64,000 bases of DNA. Source: Shewanella avicenniae. Its GTDB lineage: Bacteria > Pseudomonadota > Gammaproteobacteria > Enterobacterales > Shewanellaceae. This document shows positions 18,895-27,713 of the stretch, piece after piece. Below the pieces are notes generated by a model that ran no database searches, was not told where the DNA came from, and saw only the letters and a list, made by a program, of their open reading frames with translations. Positions within the stretch are counted from its first letter, which is position 1. The number at the start of each line of letters is the position of its first letter. The position numbers were made by a program, and so were the translations under genes. The stretch covers positions 2,418,001 through 2,482,000 of the forward strand of contig NZ_CP071503.1 in NCBI RefSeq assembly GCF_017354945.1, written 5' to 3'.

Positions 18895-19983
18895 TTATTT
18901 TGAATCAGTATCATCGTCTGCTGGCGAGCGCGGTTGGCTTAGCATTGCCTCGGCACTGCTATCATCAGCCAACAAAATCGCCAGCTTACGCGAACCTTCG
19001 TTGGCTTCCATGGCGATTTTGACAATCATGGTCAGCGGCACAGATAACAACATACCTACAGAGCCCAGCAACCAGCCCCAGAAAATCAACGACAGGAACA
19101 CCACGAGGGTAGATAGCCCCAAACCACGCCCCATAAAGCGCGGTTCAACTAGGTTGCCCATCACCATGTTGATGGCCACATAAAGCACCGCAACGCCACC
19201 GGCACCCGATGGGCCAAACTGCACAAAGGCCAACAACACCGGCGGCAACGCGGCAATCACCGAGCCGATATTGGGAATGTAGTTAAACAGGAACGCAACT
19301 ACGCCCCACAGCAGCGGGTAATCAACCCCCATCAGCCACAGTCCCAAGCCAGCGATGGCACCAGTTGCCAAACTCACCAAAGTTTTGATCACCATGTAAC
19401 GATTAACCGACTTCATAAAACGGTCAATTTGCGACAAACGCATATCCGGATCATCGAGCGCCAAATGCAATTTGCGGGGCAGTGATTCCGCCTCAAACAG
19501 CATGAACACTATGGTGAGCACGATCAGAAACAGGTTCGCCATCACATTGCCCACGCCAGAAAGCGTGTTGGTGGTCATCGACAACGCCATGCCAGGGTCA
19601 AAATAGGCCAGCACTTTGTCTTTAGAAATTTGAATGTTGAATTCGCGCAGCTTATCGAGGATCCACGAAAACTGATCCACCAATTGCGCCCGATAAGTCG
19701 GCAAATGTTTGGTGAAATCATTGATCGAACTGCCCACTACCGAGGCTAACCAAAGCCCAGCCAGCAAAATCAATCCCATCAGCAAAAACACTGCCAACCA
19801 GCGCGGGACGCGATAACGCACAAACAGGCTAATTGCTGGGCTGCAGATCATCGCAATAAAAACCGACAATACAAATGGCACCACAATGGCGCTGGCCGCT
19901 TTGATCCCCGCGAGCACAATCACCAAACATGCCATCACTGCAAACCCGCGTACTGTCATCGAGGGACGATAGCTTTGCTGCAT
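18895..19983 (-). CDS. AI-2E family (UPF0118) membrane transporter
   Basis: About 362 aa with roughly eight TM helices in the AI-2E/PerM pattern: paired N-terminal helices, a large soluble loop (about residues 90-150), then helices around [39 protein letters not shown] and [19 protein letters not shown], the family hallmark. Members include TqsA (AI-2 export) and Na+/H+ antiporter-like proteins, so the substrate is open. The ATG at 19983 has GAAGGAAA about 9 nt upstream and is preferred over a TTG two codons earlier. Confidence 0.87.
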   Translation of the reverse strand: MQQSYRPSMTVRGFAVMACLVIVLAGIKAASAIVVPFVLSVFIAMICSPAISLFVRYRVPRWLAVFLLMGLILLAGLWLASVVGSSINDFTKHLPTYRAQLVDQFSWILDKLREFNIQISKDKVLAYFDPGMALSMTTNTLSGVGNVMANLFLIVLTIVFMLFEAESLPRKLHLALDDPDMRLSQIDRFMKSVNRYMVIKTLVSLATGAIAGLGLWLMGVDYPLLWGVVAFLFNYIPNIGSVIAALPPVLLAFVQFGPSGAGGVAVLYVAINMVMGNLVEPRFMGRGLGLSTLVVFLSLIFWGWLLGSVGMLLSVPLTMIVKIAMEANEGSRKLAILLADDSSAEAMLSQPRSPADDDTDSK

Positions 19984-20062
19984 CGACAAATTTCCTTCTT
20001 GTTCTGTGACAAAGTTGCTAATCTTTAAGAATAAATTTCCAGCTCAAACAATAAGTAAGCTT

Positions 20063-20434
20063 ATGATTCATCCAGAACTGGCTATTATACGCATTAAAAA
20101 TCTCAGATTGCGCACTTTTATCGGGATTAAAGAGGAAGAAATCAACAATCGGCAGGACGTGATAATCAACGTTGTGATGCACTATGCTGCTGAAAAAGCC
20201 TATCAAACCGATGCGATGGAGCATGCACTCAATTATCGCACTATTACCAAAGCGATTATCGCCTTGGTTGAAGATAATCGTTTCTCATTGCTGGAGCACC
20301 TGACCGGCAAAATTCTAGAAATCGCCACTGAACATCCGTGGGTAGAATTTGCTTCCGTTGAGGTAGATAAACCCCATGCGTTGCGCTTTGCGGATTCGGT
20401 GTCACTGCAATTAAGTTGGCAAAAACCGCAATGA
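20063..20434 (+). CDS. folX: Dihydroneopterin triphosphate 2'-epimerase
   Basis: 123 aa, near-identical in layout to E. coli FolX over its whole length, including [45 protein letters not shown] and [13 protein letters not shown]. It belongs to the FolB/FolX tunnelling fold and epimerises 7,8-dihydroneopterin triphosphate to the monapterin form. The start is the ATG at 20063; the frame is open upstream but carries no homology there. In E. coli folX is also followed by yfcH, as here (79 bp apart). Confidence 0.94.
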   Translation: MIHPELAIIRIKNLRLRTFIGIKEEEINNRQDVIINVVMHYAAEKAYQTDAMEHALNYRTITKAIIALVEDNRFSLLEHLTGKILEIATEHPWVEFASVEVDKPHALRFADSVSLQLSWQKPQ

Positions 20435-20512
20435 TCGATTAACCCAGTACATTACGTATAAGCTGTTATCTTCTATAGTTAAATTTATTCTCAACTGACA
20501 ACGGTTGCCTAT

Positions 20513-21406
20513 ATGAAAATTCTGCTTACCGGTGCAACAGGCTTTGTAGGTAGCGCTTTAGTGACGCTGCTGGCGCCTCAACATGAGTTAATGATTGTCA
20601 GCCGCGACCCGAGTAAAGCGCGGCAAAAATTGGGGCACGAACATCAATATCTGGCGTCACTTGATCAATTGCATCACCTCAATGAAATCGATGCAGTGAT
20701 TAACCTTGCTGGTGAACCGATTGTGGCCAAGCGTTGGAGCGAAAATCAAAAGCAGAAGATCTGTTACAGCCGTTGGGATATCACTGAAAAACTCAGTGAA
20801 CTGATTGCCGCCTCTACAACACCTCCCCATACGTTTTTAAGCGCTTCTGCGGTGGGCTACTACGGTCGTCAATCTCAGCTCGCCATCGATGAACAAGGCA
20901 TTCCTCACCCAGAGTTTAGCCATGAAGTGTGTCGCGTCTGGGAAGAGAAAGCCCTAGCAGTCGCAGATAAAACCCGCGTGTGCATTTTCCGCATTGGCAT
21001 TGTGCTGGCTGCGCATGGTGGTGCATTGGCCAAAATGCTGCCAGCATTCAAATTTGGTCTCGGCGGCCCCATCAGCGATGGTCAACAAGGCATGAGTTGG
21101 ATTCACCTGCAGGACCTACTGCGGCTGCTGCAATTTTTACTCAGTCATGATGAATGTCGCGGCATTTACAACGCCACCGCGCCCCATCCGGTAAGTAATG
21201 CAGAATTTAGCAAAGCACTCGGCAAAGCGCTGCATCGCCCCTCCTGCCTACCCGCACCAGCCTTTGCCTTAAAAGTGGCGTTAGGCGAAATGGCAGAACT
21301 ACTGACAGAAGGGCAATACGTGCTCCCCAAACATGCCCTCGCTGACGGATTCGAGTTCAGGTTCAATCAGATTGATGAAGCGATGACTGATCTATTTCAA
21401 CGCTAG
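20513..21406 (+). CDS. yfcH: TIGR01777 family epimerase-like protein (YfcH)
   Basis: 297 aa, extended SDR fold. The nucleotide-binding motif GATGFVGSAL (residues 7-16) is followed by VINLAGEPIVAKRWSENQK, SASAVGYYG and SWIHLQDLLRLLQF; the C-terminal part has the DUF1731 pattern (VLPKHALADGFEFRF). Its biochemical role is not established. Linkage to folX is shared with enterobacteria and suggests, without proving, a role near pterin metabolism. Confidence 0.92.
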   Translation: MKILLTGATGFVGSALVTLLAPQHELMIVSRDPSKARQKLGHEHQYLASLDQLHHLNEIDAVINLAGEPIVAKRWSENQKQKICYSRWDITEKLSELIAASTTPPHTFLSASAVGYYGRQSQLAIDEQGIPHPEFSHEVCRVWEEKALAVADKTRVCIFRIGIVLAAHGGALAKMLPAFKFGLGGPISDGQQGMSWIHLQDLLRLLQFLLSHDECRGIYNATAPHPVSNAEFSKALGKALHRPSCLPAPAFALKVALGEMAELLTEGQYVLPKHALADGFEFRFNQIDEAMTDLFQR

Positions 21407-21449
21407 GATTGACCACTAAGGCGCAGCAACTGCTCACGATAAAAACAAC

Positions 21450-21480
21450 AACGCCTGCATTAAGCAGGCGTTATATTTTC
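21450..21480 (+). terminator. Intrinsic terminator of folX-yfcH
   Basis: A 9-bp stem AACGCCTGC / GCAGGCGTT, loop ATTAA, then ATATTTTC. It may also stop the convergent gene that ends at 21493. Confidence 0.82.
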
Positions 21481-21492
21481 AACCGTAAGCGA

Positions 21493-21900
21493 TTACATCT
21501 TAGCCATAATCCAATAGTTGAGTCTGGCTTGCGGATCACTTAACAGTTGCTGGCACGGCTCTTTGAATTGCCGCATTAACGCGCCCATGCCCTGTCCGCC
21601 GGTCGATGCCATCATCTGCTCTTTGGTTTTTTCAATGGTCGCCGCATTATTGCTATCATACTTTGCCGCCAACTCAGCCGCCTGTTTGCCTTGCTGCTTT
21701 AGTCTGTCGCCCACCGCGGCCATTTGCGGCGCATTCATGGCCGCCACCATTTGCGCGCCTAAATCATAGTAAGCTGCACATTGTTGCAGTTCGGCGGTAA
21801 AGGCTGACTCCGCTTCACCTGCCAGCGCATTTGCAGTTGTTAGTAAATTTGCAGTTGTTAGTAGCGCACCTGCCACAAGCCAATGTTTGATCAATTTCAT
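21493..21900 (-). CDS. Small exported protein of unknown function
   Basis: 135 aa with a long signal peptide (about 28 residues, ending ANALAG) and a helical mature part of about 107 residues with two Cys (QQCAAYY and KEPCQQLL) that could pair. Middle segments are Ala/Gln/Met/Lys-rich. I do not recognise a family. The signal peptide contains a duplicated six-residue unit LLTTAN, encoded by an exact-length 18-bp tandem repeat. It is a single gene, convergent with yfcH. Confidence 0.75.
   Translation of the reverse strand: MKLIKHWLVAGALLTTANLLTTANALAGEAESAFTAELQQCAAYYDLGAQMVAAMNAPQMAAVGDRLKQQGKQAAELAAKYDSNNAATIEKTKEQMMASTGGQGMGALMRQFKEPCQQLLSDPQARLNYWIMAKM
21829..21864. repeat. 18-bp tandem duplication in a signal-peptide coding region
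   Basis: Two adjacent units of ATTTGCAGTTGTTAGTA plus one base, differing only at the last position. The in-frame duplication lengthens the hydrophobic core of the signal peptide by six residues. Confidence 0.85.
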
Positions 21901-21976
21901 TGGTCACGTATTCCCCTGTGATTGAATGAAACAAAGCTACTTTAGCTATCGCTTAATATCAAGAAGTTAGCACAAC

Positions 21977-22000
21977 AAAAAAGGCAGCCTGCGCTGCCTT
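21977..22000 (-). terminator. Minus-strand terminator of the GNAT gene
   Basis: An 8-bp stem AAGGCAGC / GCTGCCTT with a 4-nt loop. On the minus strand it ends in TTTTTT. It lies 25 nt past the stop of the acetyltransferase gene. Confidence 0.85.
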
Positions 22001-22024
22001 CATTCATCGTTCACCATAGGGGAA

Positions 22025-22618
22025 TTATGCAATGGCCTTCTGTTGTAACATTTGCTTGAGGTTAGCTTTCACCTCGGGCCATTCACTATTAATAATGGAG
22101 TACACCACGGTATCGCGCACTGTGCCATCTTTCAAAATACGGTGGTTACGCAAAATCCCGTCTTGAGTTGCCCCAAGGCGCATAATCGCTTGGCGGCTCG
22201 CTTCATTGTTGAAATGGGTGCGAAACTCAACCGCAATCACGTCTAGCGTTTCAAAGGCGTAGGTTAACAGCAGTAATTTGCTTTCGGTATTCACCGCCGT
22301 GCGCTGTACGCTTTTACTGTACCAAGTATAACCGATTTCGATATGGCGATTGGGTTGATCCCAATGGCAAAGACGAGTACAGCCGACAATCGCACCGCTT
22401 TCACGATGCCGTACCGCAAAAGCAAGACTTTCACCGCGTTGCTCTTCAGCGATCGCCTTTAAGATGTAATCCTTCATCTCATCAGGGCTTGGCACCGTGG
22501 TGTACCACAACTTCCACAATTCACCGTCAGCAACCGCTAACGACAGCGCTGCCAAATGGTCGAGGGTAAGGGGTTCGAGAATGACGTATTCTCCGGACAA
22601 ACTACCATCCAATTGCAC
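22025..22618 (-). CDS. GNAT acetyltransferase, RimJ/RimL-like
   Basis: About 197 aa. Acetyl-CoA-dependent N-acetyltransferase fold: VILEPLTLDHL at the N-terminus, the IEIGYTWYSKSVQRTAVNTESKL region (strand 4 and the pyrophosphate loop in the diverged RimL style), and NNEASRQAIMRLGATQDGIL typical of RimJ/RimL and ribosomal or small-molecule acetyltransferases. The substrate is unknown. I chose the GTG at 22618 because AAAGGAG sits 7 nt upstream; the longer TTG start would place the SD inside the gene. Confidence 0.82.
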   Translation of the reverse strand: MQLDGSLSGEYVILEPLTLDHLAALSLAVADGELWKLWYTTVPSPDEMKDYILKAIAEEQRGESLAFAVRHRESGAIVGCTRLCHWDQPNRHIEIGYTWYSKSVQRTAVNTESKLLLLTYAFETLDVIAVEFRTHFNNEASRQAIMRLGATQDGILRNHRILKDGTVRDTVVYSIINSEWPEVKANLKQMLQQKAIA

Positions 22619-22897
22619 GCAGCATCTCCTTTTCAACGTTCAGATCTTATCAACCCCAACAACAACTTATCGGTTGATTAAAACCGCAAGGGTCTTTTGA
22701 ACTATCGCGAAATTAGCGTCAAAGCGCAAGCGACTGCGACGATTTATTTCGTCTGAAAAGGAGAAATTCTGGCAACGATGGCGCCAACAACCGCCATCGC
22801 TAACAATATCAAGCTCGAAATTGTGGGTAATAAACCGTTCGCGAGAAACCGTTTACTCGCACCAAAAGATTAGCCACCCAAGATGAGAAACCAAGGT

Positions 22898-23668
22898 TCA
22901 AAACCCGTAGTGACTATTGCTGACGCGAAACCAACCCGCAATGCTGCCGCGGCCACGTTGAGTCGGCCGAACTTCATGAGGAAAGCGTTCACTGAGAAAA
23001 ATCACTAAGGTGCCAAACTCAGGTAATACGGTTTCGATAGGGTTATCCGCTTCATCATAGATGATCAGCTCGCCACCCTGCGCGGCTTGCCAATCGTGAT
23101 TCAAAAAGAACACTGTGGTTAAAATGCGGTTTTGGCTACCACGTAACGCGTCCAGATGTTTTTGATAAAAGGCACCTGGACGATACCAAGCGTAATGGCT
23201 TTCGTAATCAAACAACCCCATAAACAGCCGTTGATTAAGTCCTTCGCGCAATGATTCCATATAACGCTGATAACTGGCATCTGGCTCACAATCAGCGGCC
23301 AGCCAACGGATTCGGTCTGAGCGGATCTCTTTATTCAGCTGTTGCTCGGTACCGCGACCAATCGCCGCAAACCGGAACTCTTCGACCGGTGCTTCTTCAA
23401 CCCGAACCCGTAACGCTTCGGTCAGTGCTGCGGGCAATACGTCACGCAGAATAAGATAGCCATTTTCAACCAACTGATCAGCGATGGCGTCCAGTATCTC
23501 AGCGGAAAAAGAGGTAGGGACACACTGTTCCGCTAAAACCGCAGCAGATGCGGCATCAATCGGGGATAGTGTTTCAGTTATTGATGAAGCAGGAAAAGTT
23601 GCAACAGAGGTGTTCAATAAAGTCAGCTCAAAAAGCTCAACTGCCAAAGCAGTGTGAGAACAGTCCAC
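22898..23668 (-). CDS. 2OG-Fe(II) oxygenase (prolyl 4-hydroxylase/SM-20-like)
   Basis: Up to 256 aa. The double-stranded beta-helix core is visible: Fe ligands H171 and D173 in YQKHLDALRG and a distal His in RFPHEVRPTQ, with the 2-oxoglutarate-binding Arg shortly after (RGRGSIAGWFR). Related to SM-20/PHD-type hydroxylases that modify prolyl or other residues; the target is unknown. The start is doubtful: the frame opens with GTG at 23668, directly at a terminator hairpin, and the first 60 or so residues look unlike the family. No ATG exists before the core, so a TTG or GTG start inside this region is possible. Confidence 0.78.
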   Translation of the reverse strand: MDCSHTALAVELFELTLLNTSVATFPASSITETLSPIDAASAAVLAEQCVPTSFSAEILDAIADQLVENGYLILRDVLPAALTEALRVRVEEAPVEEFRFAAIGRGTEQQLNKEIRSDRIRWLAADCEPDASYQRYMESLREGLNQRLFMGLFDYESHYAWYRPGAFYQKHLDALRGSQNRILTTVFFLNHDWQAAQGGELIIYDEADNPIETVLPEFGTLVIFLSERFPHEVRPTQRGRGSIAGWFRVSNSHYGF

Positions 23669-23669
23669 T

Positions 23670-23698
23670 AAAAAACCCTCACATAGACTGCGAGGGTT
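23670..23698 (-). terminator. Minus-strand intrinsic terminator
   Basis: A 7-bp stem AACCCTC / GAGGGTT with an 11-nt loop; the minus strand ends in TTTTTT. It probably ends the nitroreductase-hypothetical transcript, and it abuts the 2OG oxygenase reading frame. Confidence 0.75.
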
Positions 23699-23766
23699 AT
23701 GATTAGCGTCTTATCGACGATAGCGCGGATTGTCAGTGGAGTTTAGAGCGTGTGCAACTAGTTTAA

Positions 23767-23795
23767 ATTCGTGTACGAATCATTCGTATACTAAT
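23767..23795. promoter_or_regulatory. Pair of operator-like near-palindromes
   Basis: ATTCGTGTACGAAT (6-bp arms, 2-bp centre) and ATTCGTATACTAAT (one mismatch) repeat with a period of 15 bp. They lie about 100 bp upstream of the 2OG oxygenase frame. They look like tandem sites for a dimeric repressor; the regulator is unknown. Confidence 0.5.
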
Positions 23796-23826
23796 GATAT
23801 CTAGGAAAAAGTCAGATTGAGATGCA

Positions 23827-24111
23827 CTAGCCTTTCTTAATACGTACCACCTTCATATATTCAAAGCTAAGCCCTGCCAAAACCTCTTTCGCTGGATAGT
23901 AGGTTAGATTGACGCGTGCACCTTTTAAACTTTGATATTGGCCTTTGCGTTTAAATTTAAACGGTGCGCTACAGCCTTCCACCATCAAAGAATGCAATAT
24001 CCACTCGCCCTGCTCTCTCTGCGTGTGCGAGACCACTTTCATCAACTCGGAATGAATCAACTGCTGATTTTTCTCGAGTAATTTTTTGGGGTCAGATTGC
24101 ATTTTTATCAT
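23827..24111 (-). CDS. Small conserved-looking hypothetical protein
   Basis: 94 aa, or 91 aa if the second ATG at 24102 is used; no good SD precedes either. Basic, no signal peptide or TM segment. It starts with a Lys/Gln-rich helix (DPKKLLEKNQQLIHSELMKV) followed by a predicted beta-rich part (WILHSLMVEGCSAPFKFKRKG, LTYYPAKEVLAGLSFEYMKV). I do not recognise the family. It begins 5 nt after the nitroreductase stop, so it is probably cotranscribed with it. Confidence 0.65.
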   Translation of the reverse strand: MIKMQSDPKKLLEKNQQLIHSELMKVVSHTQREQGEWILHSLMVEGCSAPFKFKRKGQYQSLKGARVNLTYYPAKEVLAGLSFEYMKVVRIKKG

Positions 24112-24116
24112 TGCTG

Positions 24117-24668
24117 TTACAGATATCTGGCGAACTGACTGCCATCTTTTTGTGGCTTTAACGGCATGTCGATGGCTGGCGTACCGATGTAAAGGAAACC
24201 GACGATTTGGTCATCGATTTCAAGCCCGAGCTCTTTGTTAACAGTTTCATCAAAGGCAAAACTGCCGGTGCGCCAAATAGCGCCAAGACCTTGAGCAAAG
24301 GCGGCTTGTTGCATAGCCATCACAGCACAGCCCGCCGCAAGTTGCTGTTCAAACTCGGGCACTTTTGTCACATCACTGCGTGTTTTGGCAACTACGGTAA
24401 TAATCATAGGTGCACGCTTAGGCATATTGGCGGCTTTTTCAATAAAGTCGTCATCGGCACCTTGTTGGCTGGCGGCCGCTTCAAAGATATCGGCCAGTTT
24501 ACTTAAGCCATCCCCTTCAGCGATGATGAATTCCCACGGCGCGAGACCGCCATGATCGGGTACCCGCGCGGCAGCATCTAAGATCACTTTTAGCTGATCC
24601 GCATTTGGTGCTGGCTTAGTTAACCGAGGGCAGGATTGACGAGTAAGTAACAGGGTTAATGCATCCAC
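24117..24668 (-). CDS. NAD(P)H nitroreductase, YdjA-like
   Basis: 183 aa FMN-dependent nitroreductase of the small YdjA subgroup. The match to E. coli YdjA runs from MDALTLLLTRQSCPRL through ARVPDHGGLAPWEFIIAEGDG, RAPMIITVVAK, AAGCAVMAMQQAAFAQGLG, IWRTGS and VGFLYIGTP. The GTG at 24668 matches the YdjA N-terminus and has AAGGA 7 nt upstream; the frame extends 22 codons further without homology. Likely an FMN-bound homodimer reducing nitro or quinone compounds. The natural substrate is unknown. Confidence 0.9.
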   Translation of the reverse strand: MDALTLLLTRQSCPRLTKPAPNADQLKVILDAAARVPDHGGLAPWEFIIAEGDGLSKLADIFEAAASQQGADDDFIEKAANMPKRAPMIITVVAKTRSDVTKVPEFEQQLAAGCAVMAMQQAAFAQGLGAIWRTGSFAFDETVNKELGLEIDDQIVGFLYIGTPAIDMPLKPQKDGSQFARYL

Positions 24669-24751
24669 AATGTTGTCCTTAATCAAATGGTCACGGGCAC
24701 GCCAATCAAAGCGGCGACCCGTCGAGATACGCAAGTTCGCTAATAGGTTAA

Positions 24752-25597
24752 TTAATCACTTTCCGCTGCAAGTTCGTCAAGATCTTCAATCAAATCATCT
24801 AATTTTTTCAGTAAATGATAACGTTGCTTGGCAGTCAACGTGCTGCGCAGTTGCACCAAAAACTCGCCAAATTTTTCGGTATTTTGGTTGAGTTTTTGCT
24901 GGTAATCGTCACTTCGTAGCTGTTGTGGCGAGGTAAGTAACATGTGCAATTGCTGTTTGAGCTGGGGTGTTTTGTCACGCTGCTCAAGCGTTTGTTTAAA
25001 CTGTTGATACCAAGCATGACGATATTCGAGCCACATGTCAGTGGTAAATTCTCGCTCGCGATTGTATTGCTGCGCAAGCAGCTTTTGTTCTTTGGTGACA
25101 CTGCCGAGCCAATCATCGAGCGTATCTTGCAGGCGTTCGTCGGCGTCTTGTTGCAGCTGCTCAGCGGTTTTATCTTGATATTCTTGGTCAAGCGCTCGCT
25201 GCTCTTCGCTAAGTTTTTGGTTGATGTTCACCACTTGCTCATCGGTCAGCGACAAAATGAGCGGCCACATCTCATCAAAATATTGCTCAAAAATATGAAA
25301 CCAGTGCCCACGCAATTGCTCAACAAACGTTTGCCAGCTATGCGGCGATAAACTGCCATCGTCTATTTGGTTACGGAATTGGCGCAGATCGGCGCTGTAT
25401 TTGGGGAGTTCACTTTGGCGATGCCAGCTCAGAAAACTTTCCAGTAAGTTATCAAACTCAGTTTCCTGCTGTTGATTCAGGCTGACGTAATCATCTAAGC
25501 CCCATTCAATCGCCCAATCCATAAAGTGATAACTCATCTTAGTGGAACAGGCTGTTAGGCCGAACAGCAACATCGTCATCACTAGCAGTCGTTTCAT
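24752..25597 (-). CDS. DUF6279-type lipoprotein
   Basis: 281 aa. Lipoprotein signal with lipobox LTAC (Cys at about residue 17), then Trp/Gln/Glu-rich helical sequence: YHFMDWAIEWGLDDYVSLNQQQ near the mature N-terminus, and repeated Glu/Gln-rich helices up to LLKKLDDLIEDLDELAAESD. This matches the pattern of DUF6279 proteins of Shewanella and Vibrio; the function is not known. The ATG at 25597 is preferred because it starts the signal peptide directly. Probably periplasmic and attached to a membrane. Confidence 0.8.
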   Translation of the reverse strand: MKRLLVMTMLLFGLTACSTKMSYHFMDWAIEWGLDDYVSLNQQQETEFDNLLESFLSWHRQSELPKYSADLRQFRNQIDDGSLSPHSWQTFVEQLRGHWFHIFEQYFDEMWPLILSLTDEQVVNINQKLSEEQRALDQEYQDKTAEQLQQDADERLQDTLDDWLGSVTKEQKLLAQQYNREREFTTDMWLEYRHAWYQQFKQTLEQRDKTPQLKQQLHMLLTSPQQLRSDDYQQKLNQNTEKFGEFLVQLRSTLTAKQRYHLLKKLDDLIEDLDELAAESD

Positions 25598-25701
25598 TGG
25601 CTGAGGCTTCCTTGTCGAATTAAGCACATTCAATGAGAATTTGAGCCCATCAATGTGGCAAAAGTTCTCGAACAGAGAATGAGATATAACTCACGAAAAC
25701 A

Positions 25702-26721
25702 TCACTTTCCAACAAGTTGTAGATAGTTGTCAAACCAACTGAATAGTGTGGCGGCGTCTTTACATTGACGATCCACCATCTGTAACGCCCAAGCGCAGGA
25801 ATATAACCAGAAGATGGCAAATGCCGCTGGCATCGCCTTAATGGCGTCAGCGGTGAGGTTTGGGTGCTCAAATAAATAGCGGTGTAGCAGTTGTTGCTGC
25901 GCGGCTGGCGACAGTTGATGGGTCGCGATGACGCCAGCCAATTCAAACAGCGGATGGGAGCTGCAGCAATATTCAAAATCGATGCAGTAGAGTTGGTTGT
26001 CACGAAACAGCAGATTAGCGGCGCTTAAATCGCGATGACAATATTGATGCCGGTGCAATACATTCGCCAATGCATCGAAAATCGGCGCAACCGCGAACTG
26101 CTGCAATAGCGTCAATCGCGCCAACCACGCTGCGGCTACAGGTGGCGGAAAGTTTTGCTCGGCCGCCATCTTAGCGAGGCGCGTTAGATAGATATCCCAT
26201 TGCTGCGCCACACTGATATCCAGCGCGGGTGCTGGTAGTTGCCTTAATCCCAGCAGCAGTTGCAGCAGTTTATCGACAACTCGCTGTTCAGTGGGCATAA
26301 GCGCTTTAGCGTTATCAAAGTGTGCCACAAGCTCGCGTCGAGTATTTGCAGCAAACTGGCGCCATGGCAGTAGCTCTGGCAACTCAGTGCTGGATTCATC
26401 AATCCATTCAGCGAGGTAAAAACGTTTACCGGCATCAATCCACACCAATGTTGGCGCCAAGCCCGCTTGCTCAGCAGCACGCCAACAGGCGATTTCATTA
26501 TCGCGACTGCAGATAGCATCTGTCACCGGTGAGTTGATCCGCAGCAGTAAATCTTGCGGCACTTTATTGGATGTGTTTGCCACAGCCAATTTGAAACTGT
26601 GGTTACTCAGCCCTTGCTCAATTTGCGTCAGCAGCAGCGGAGTGAATTGCAATTCGTCCAATGCCGCTTGCAACCGTGCTAACTCCGCTGCCTCACAAAA
26701 ATCCAATAGCACACTCAACAT
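25702..26721 (-). CDS. Thiamine kinase-like phosphotransferase (APH fold)
   Basis: 339 aa of the aminoglycoside/choline/thiamine kinase fold. The catalytic loop HRDLSAANLLF and the metal-binding CIDFEYC are intact, and the N-lobe has IEQGLSNHSFKL (nucleotide loop). It is the last gene of a TPP-riboswitch transcript with a TonB receptor, a thiamine-binding protein and PnuT, and its ATG shares a base with the pnuT stop. Phosphorylation of imported thiamine (trapping, as by ThiK/YcfN) is therefore the best reading; family membership alone would not say so. Confidence 0.8.
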   Translation of the reverse strand: MLSVLLDFCEAAELARLQAALDELQFTPLLLTQIEQGLSNHSFKLAVANTSNKVPQDLLLRINSPVTDAICSRDNEIACWRAAEQAGLAPTLVWIDAGKRFYLAEWIDESSTELPELLPWRQFAANTRRELVAHFDNAKALMPTEQRVVDKLLQLLLGLRQLPAPALDISVAQQWDIYLTRLAKMAAEQNFPPPVAAAWLARLTLLQQFAVAPIFDALANVLHRHQYCHRDLSAANLLFRDNQLYCIDFEYCCSSHPLFELAGVIATHQLSPAAQQQLLHRYLFEHPNLTADAIKAMPAAFAIFWLYSCAWALQMVDRQCKDAATLFSWFDNYLQLVGK

Positions 26722-27356
26722 TACCGGCTCTCAACCTCTGCCAGTTGTTGCGCGCGCCAATCGGAGCGCCATAACAGATAACCACCAATCGCCATACCAA
26801 CGTAAAGTGCTGATAGCAAAGAGGTTAACATCAGCCCTTTACTGAAATAGAGATAGATAGAGACAAGATCAATCACCACCCAATACAACCAATTTTCCAA
26901 CACTTTTTGCGCGACTAAATAGGTAGTGAGCACTGCAAAACAGGTGGTGGCGGCATCAAGATAAGGGAACGATGCTTGAGTGTAGTTAGCCATCACATAA
27001 CCCACCAGCAATGAGGCCACACTGGTCAAGCCAATCACCCACAGATGCTTGGCTAACGGCCAAGTGCAAACAGCTAAACCTTGCTGATCCTCACCGCCCC
27101 GCCGCCACATCCAATAACCGTACACCGCCATCGCCATGTAGTAGACGTTGAGCACCGATTCCATCAGCAAGGAGACTTTCCAAAACAGCACGGTATAAAT
27201 GGCCGTACTCGCGAGCGCTGCGCCCCAGCACCACGCATTGGCTTTCATGGCCAATAAAAGATAAGCCAAGGCGAGCAACACTGCCACGCCTTCCCACAGG
27301 TTCATGCCCTGCATTTCGAAGGAAGCTTGGGTCAGCACTTGCCAGAGTTCAGTCAT
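26721..27356 (-). CDS. pnuT: PnuC-family thiamine permease (PnuT-type)
   Basis: 211 aa, about seven TM helices, PnuC family: AMKANAWCWGAALASTAIY near the N-terminus and NWLYWVVIDLVSIYLYFSKG at the C-terminus. PnuC proteins transport nicotinamide riboside; the PnuT branch carries thiamine, and its genes sit in THI-box operons with an outer membrane receptor, exactly as here. Specificity thus rests on context. It overlaps the kinase gene by one base, and a thiamine-binding MTH1187-like gene precedes it. Confidence 0.88.
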   Translation of the reverse strand: MTELWQVLTQASFEMQGMNLWEGVAVLLALAYLLLAMKANAWCWGAALASTAIYTVLFWKVSLLMESVLNVYYMAMAVYGYWMWRRGGEDQQGLAVCTWPLAKHLWVIGLTSVASLLVGYVMANYTQASFPYLDAATTCFAVLTTYLVAQKVLENWLYWVVIDLVSIYLYFSKGLMLTSLLSALYVGMAIGGYLLWRSDWRAQQLAEVESR

Positions 27357-27385
27357 ATTCCGAGTCTCAATAGTCAGCGTTGTGG

Positions 27386-27649
27386 TTAGGTTCTACGATT
27401 GAGATCGAGTTCGCCTTCAACGAACTTGCAAACAAACATTGCCTTGCCCCACTTTTCATCGGTCGCTTTCATTTCAGATGCTAGGATCTGCATAATTTCG
27501 TCACAGTCGCCGCTGATTTGCGTGCCTAACGAATGGGTCACGCGTTGAATATTCGGATAGCTATCGAGGCGCTTAATCAACCAACGAATGGGCTCTTTAT
27601 AATCGCTTTCAGTCAGCGGATACATGCTGATTTCAGCTGTTAATTTCAT
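27386..27649 (-). CDS. MTH1187/YkoF-like thiamine-binding protein
   Basis: 87 aa, cytoplasmic. It matches the thiamine-binding (PF01910, MTH1187-type) pattern: AEISMYPLTESDYKEPIRWL, VTHSLGTQISGD and ATDEKWGKAMFVCKF. Family members form tetramers and bind thiamine or HMP-like ligands in crystals. A good AGGAG precedes the ATG. Placed between receptor and permease in the thiamine operon, it may act as an intracellular thiamine carrier or buffer (inference). Confidence 0.82.
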   Translation of the reverse strand: MKLTAEISMYPLTESDYKEPIRWLIKRLDSYPNIQRVTHSLGTQISGDCDEIMQILASEMKATDEKWGKAMFVCKFVEGELDLNRRT

Positions 27650-27713
27650 GATGAATCTCCTAATTAAGCCCCGCCGTGGCAGGGCTATTCAATACAAATT
27701 TCTTTCGAAGCCG

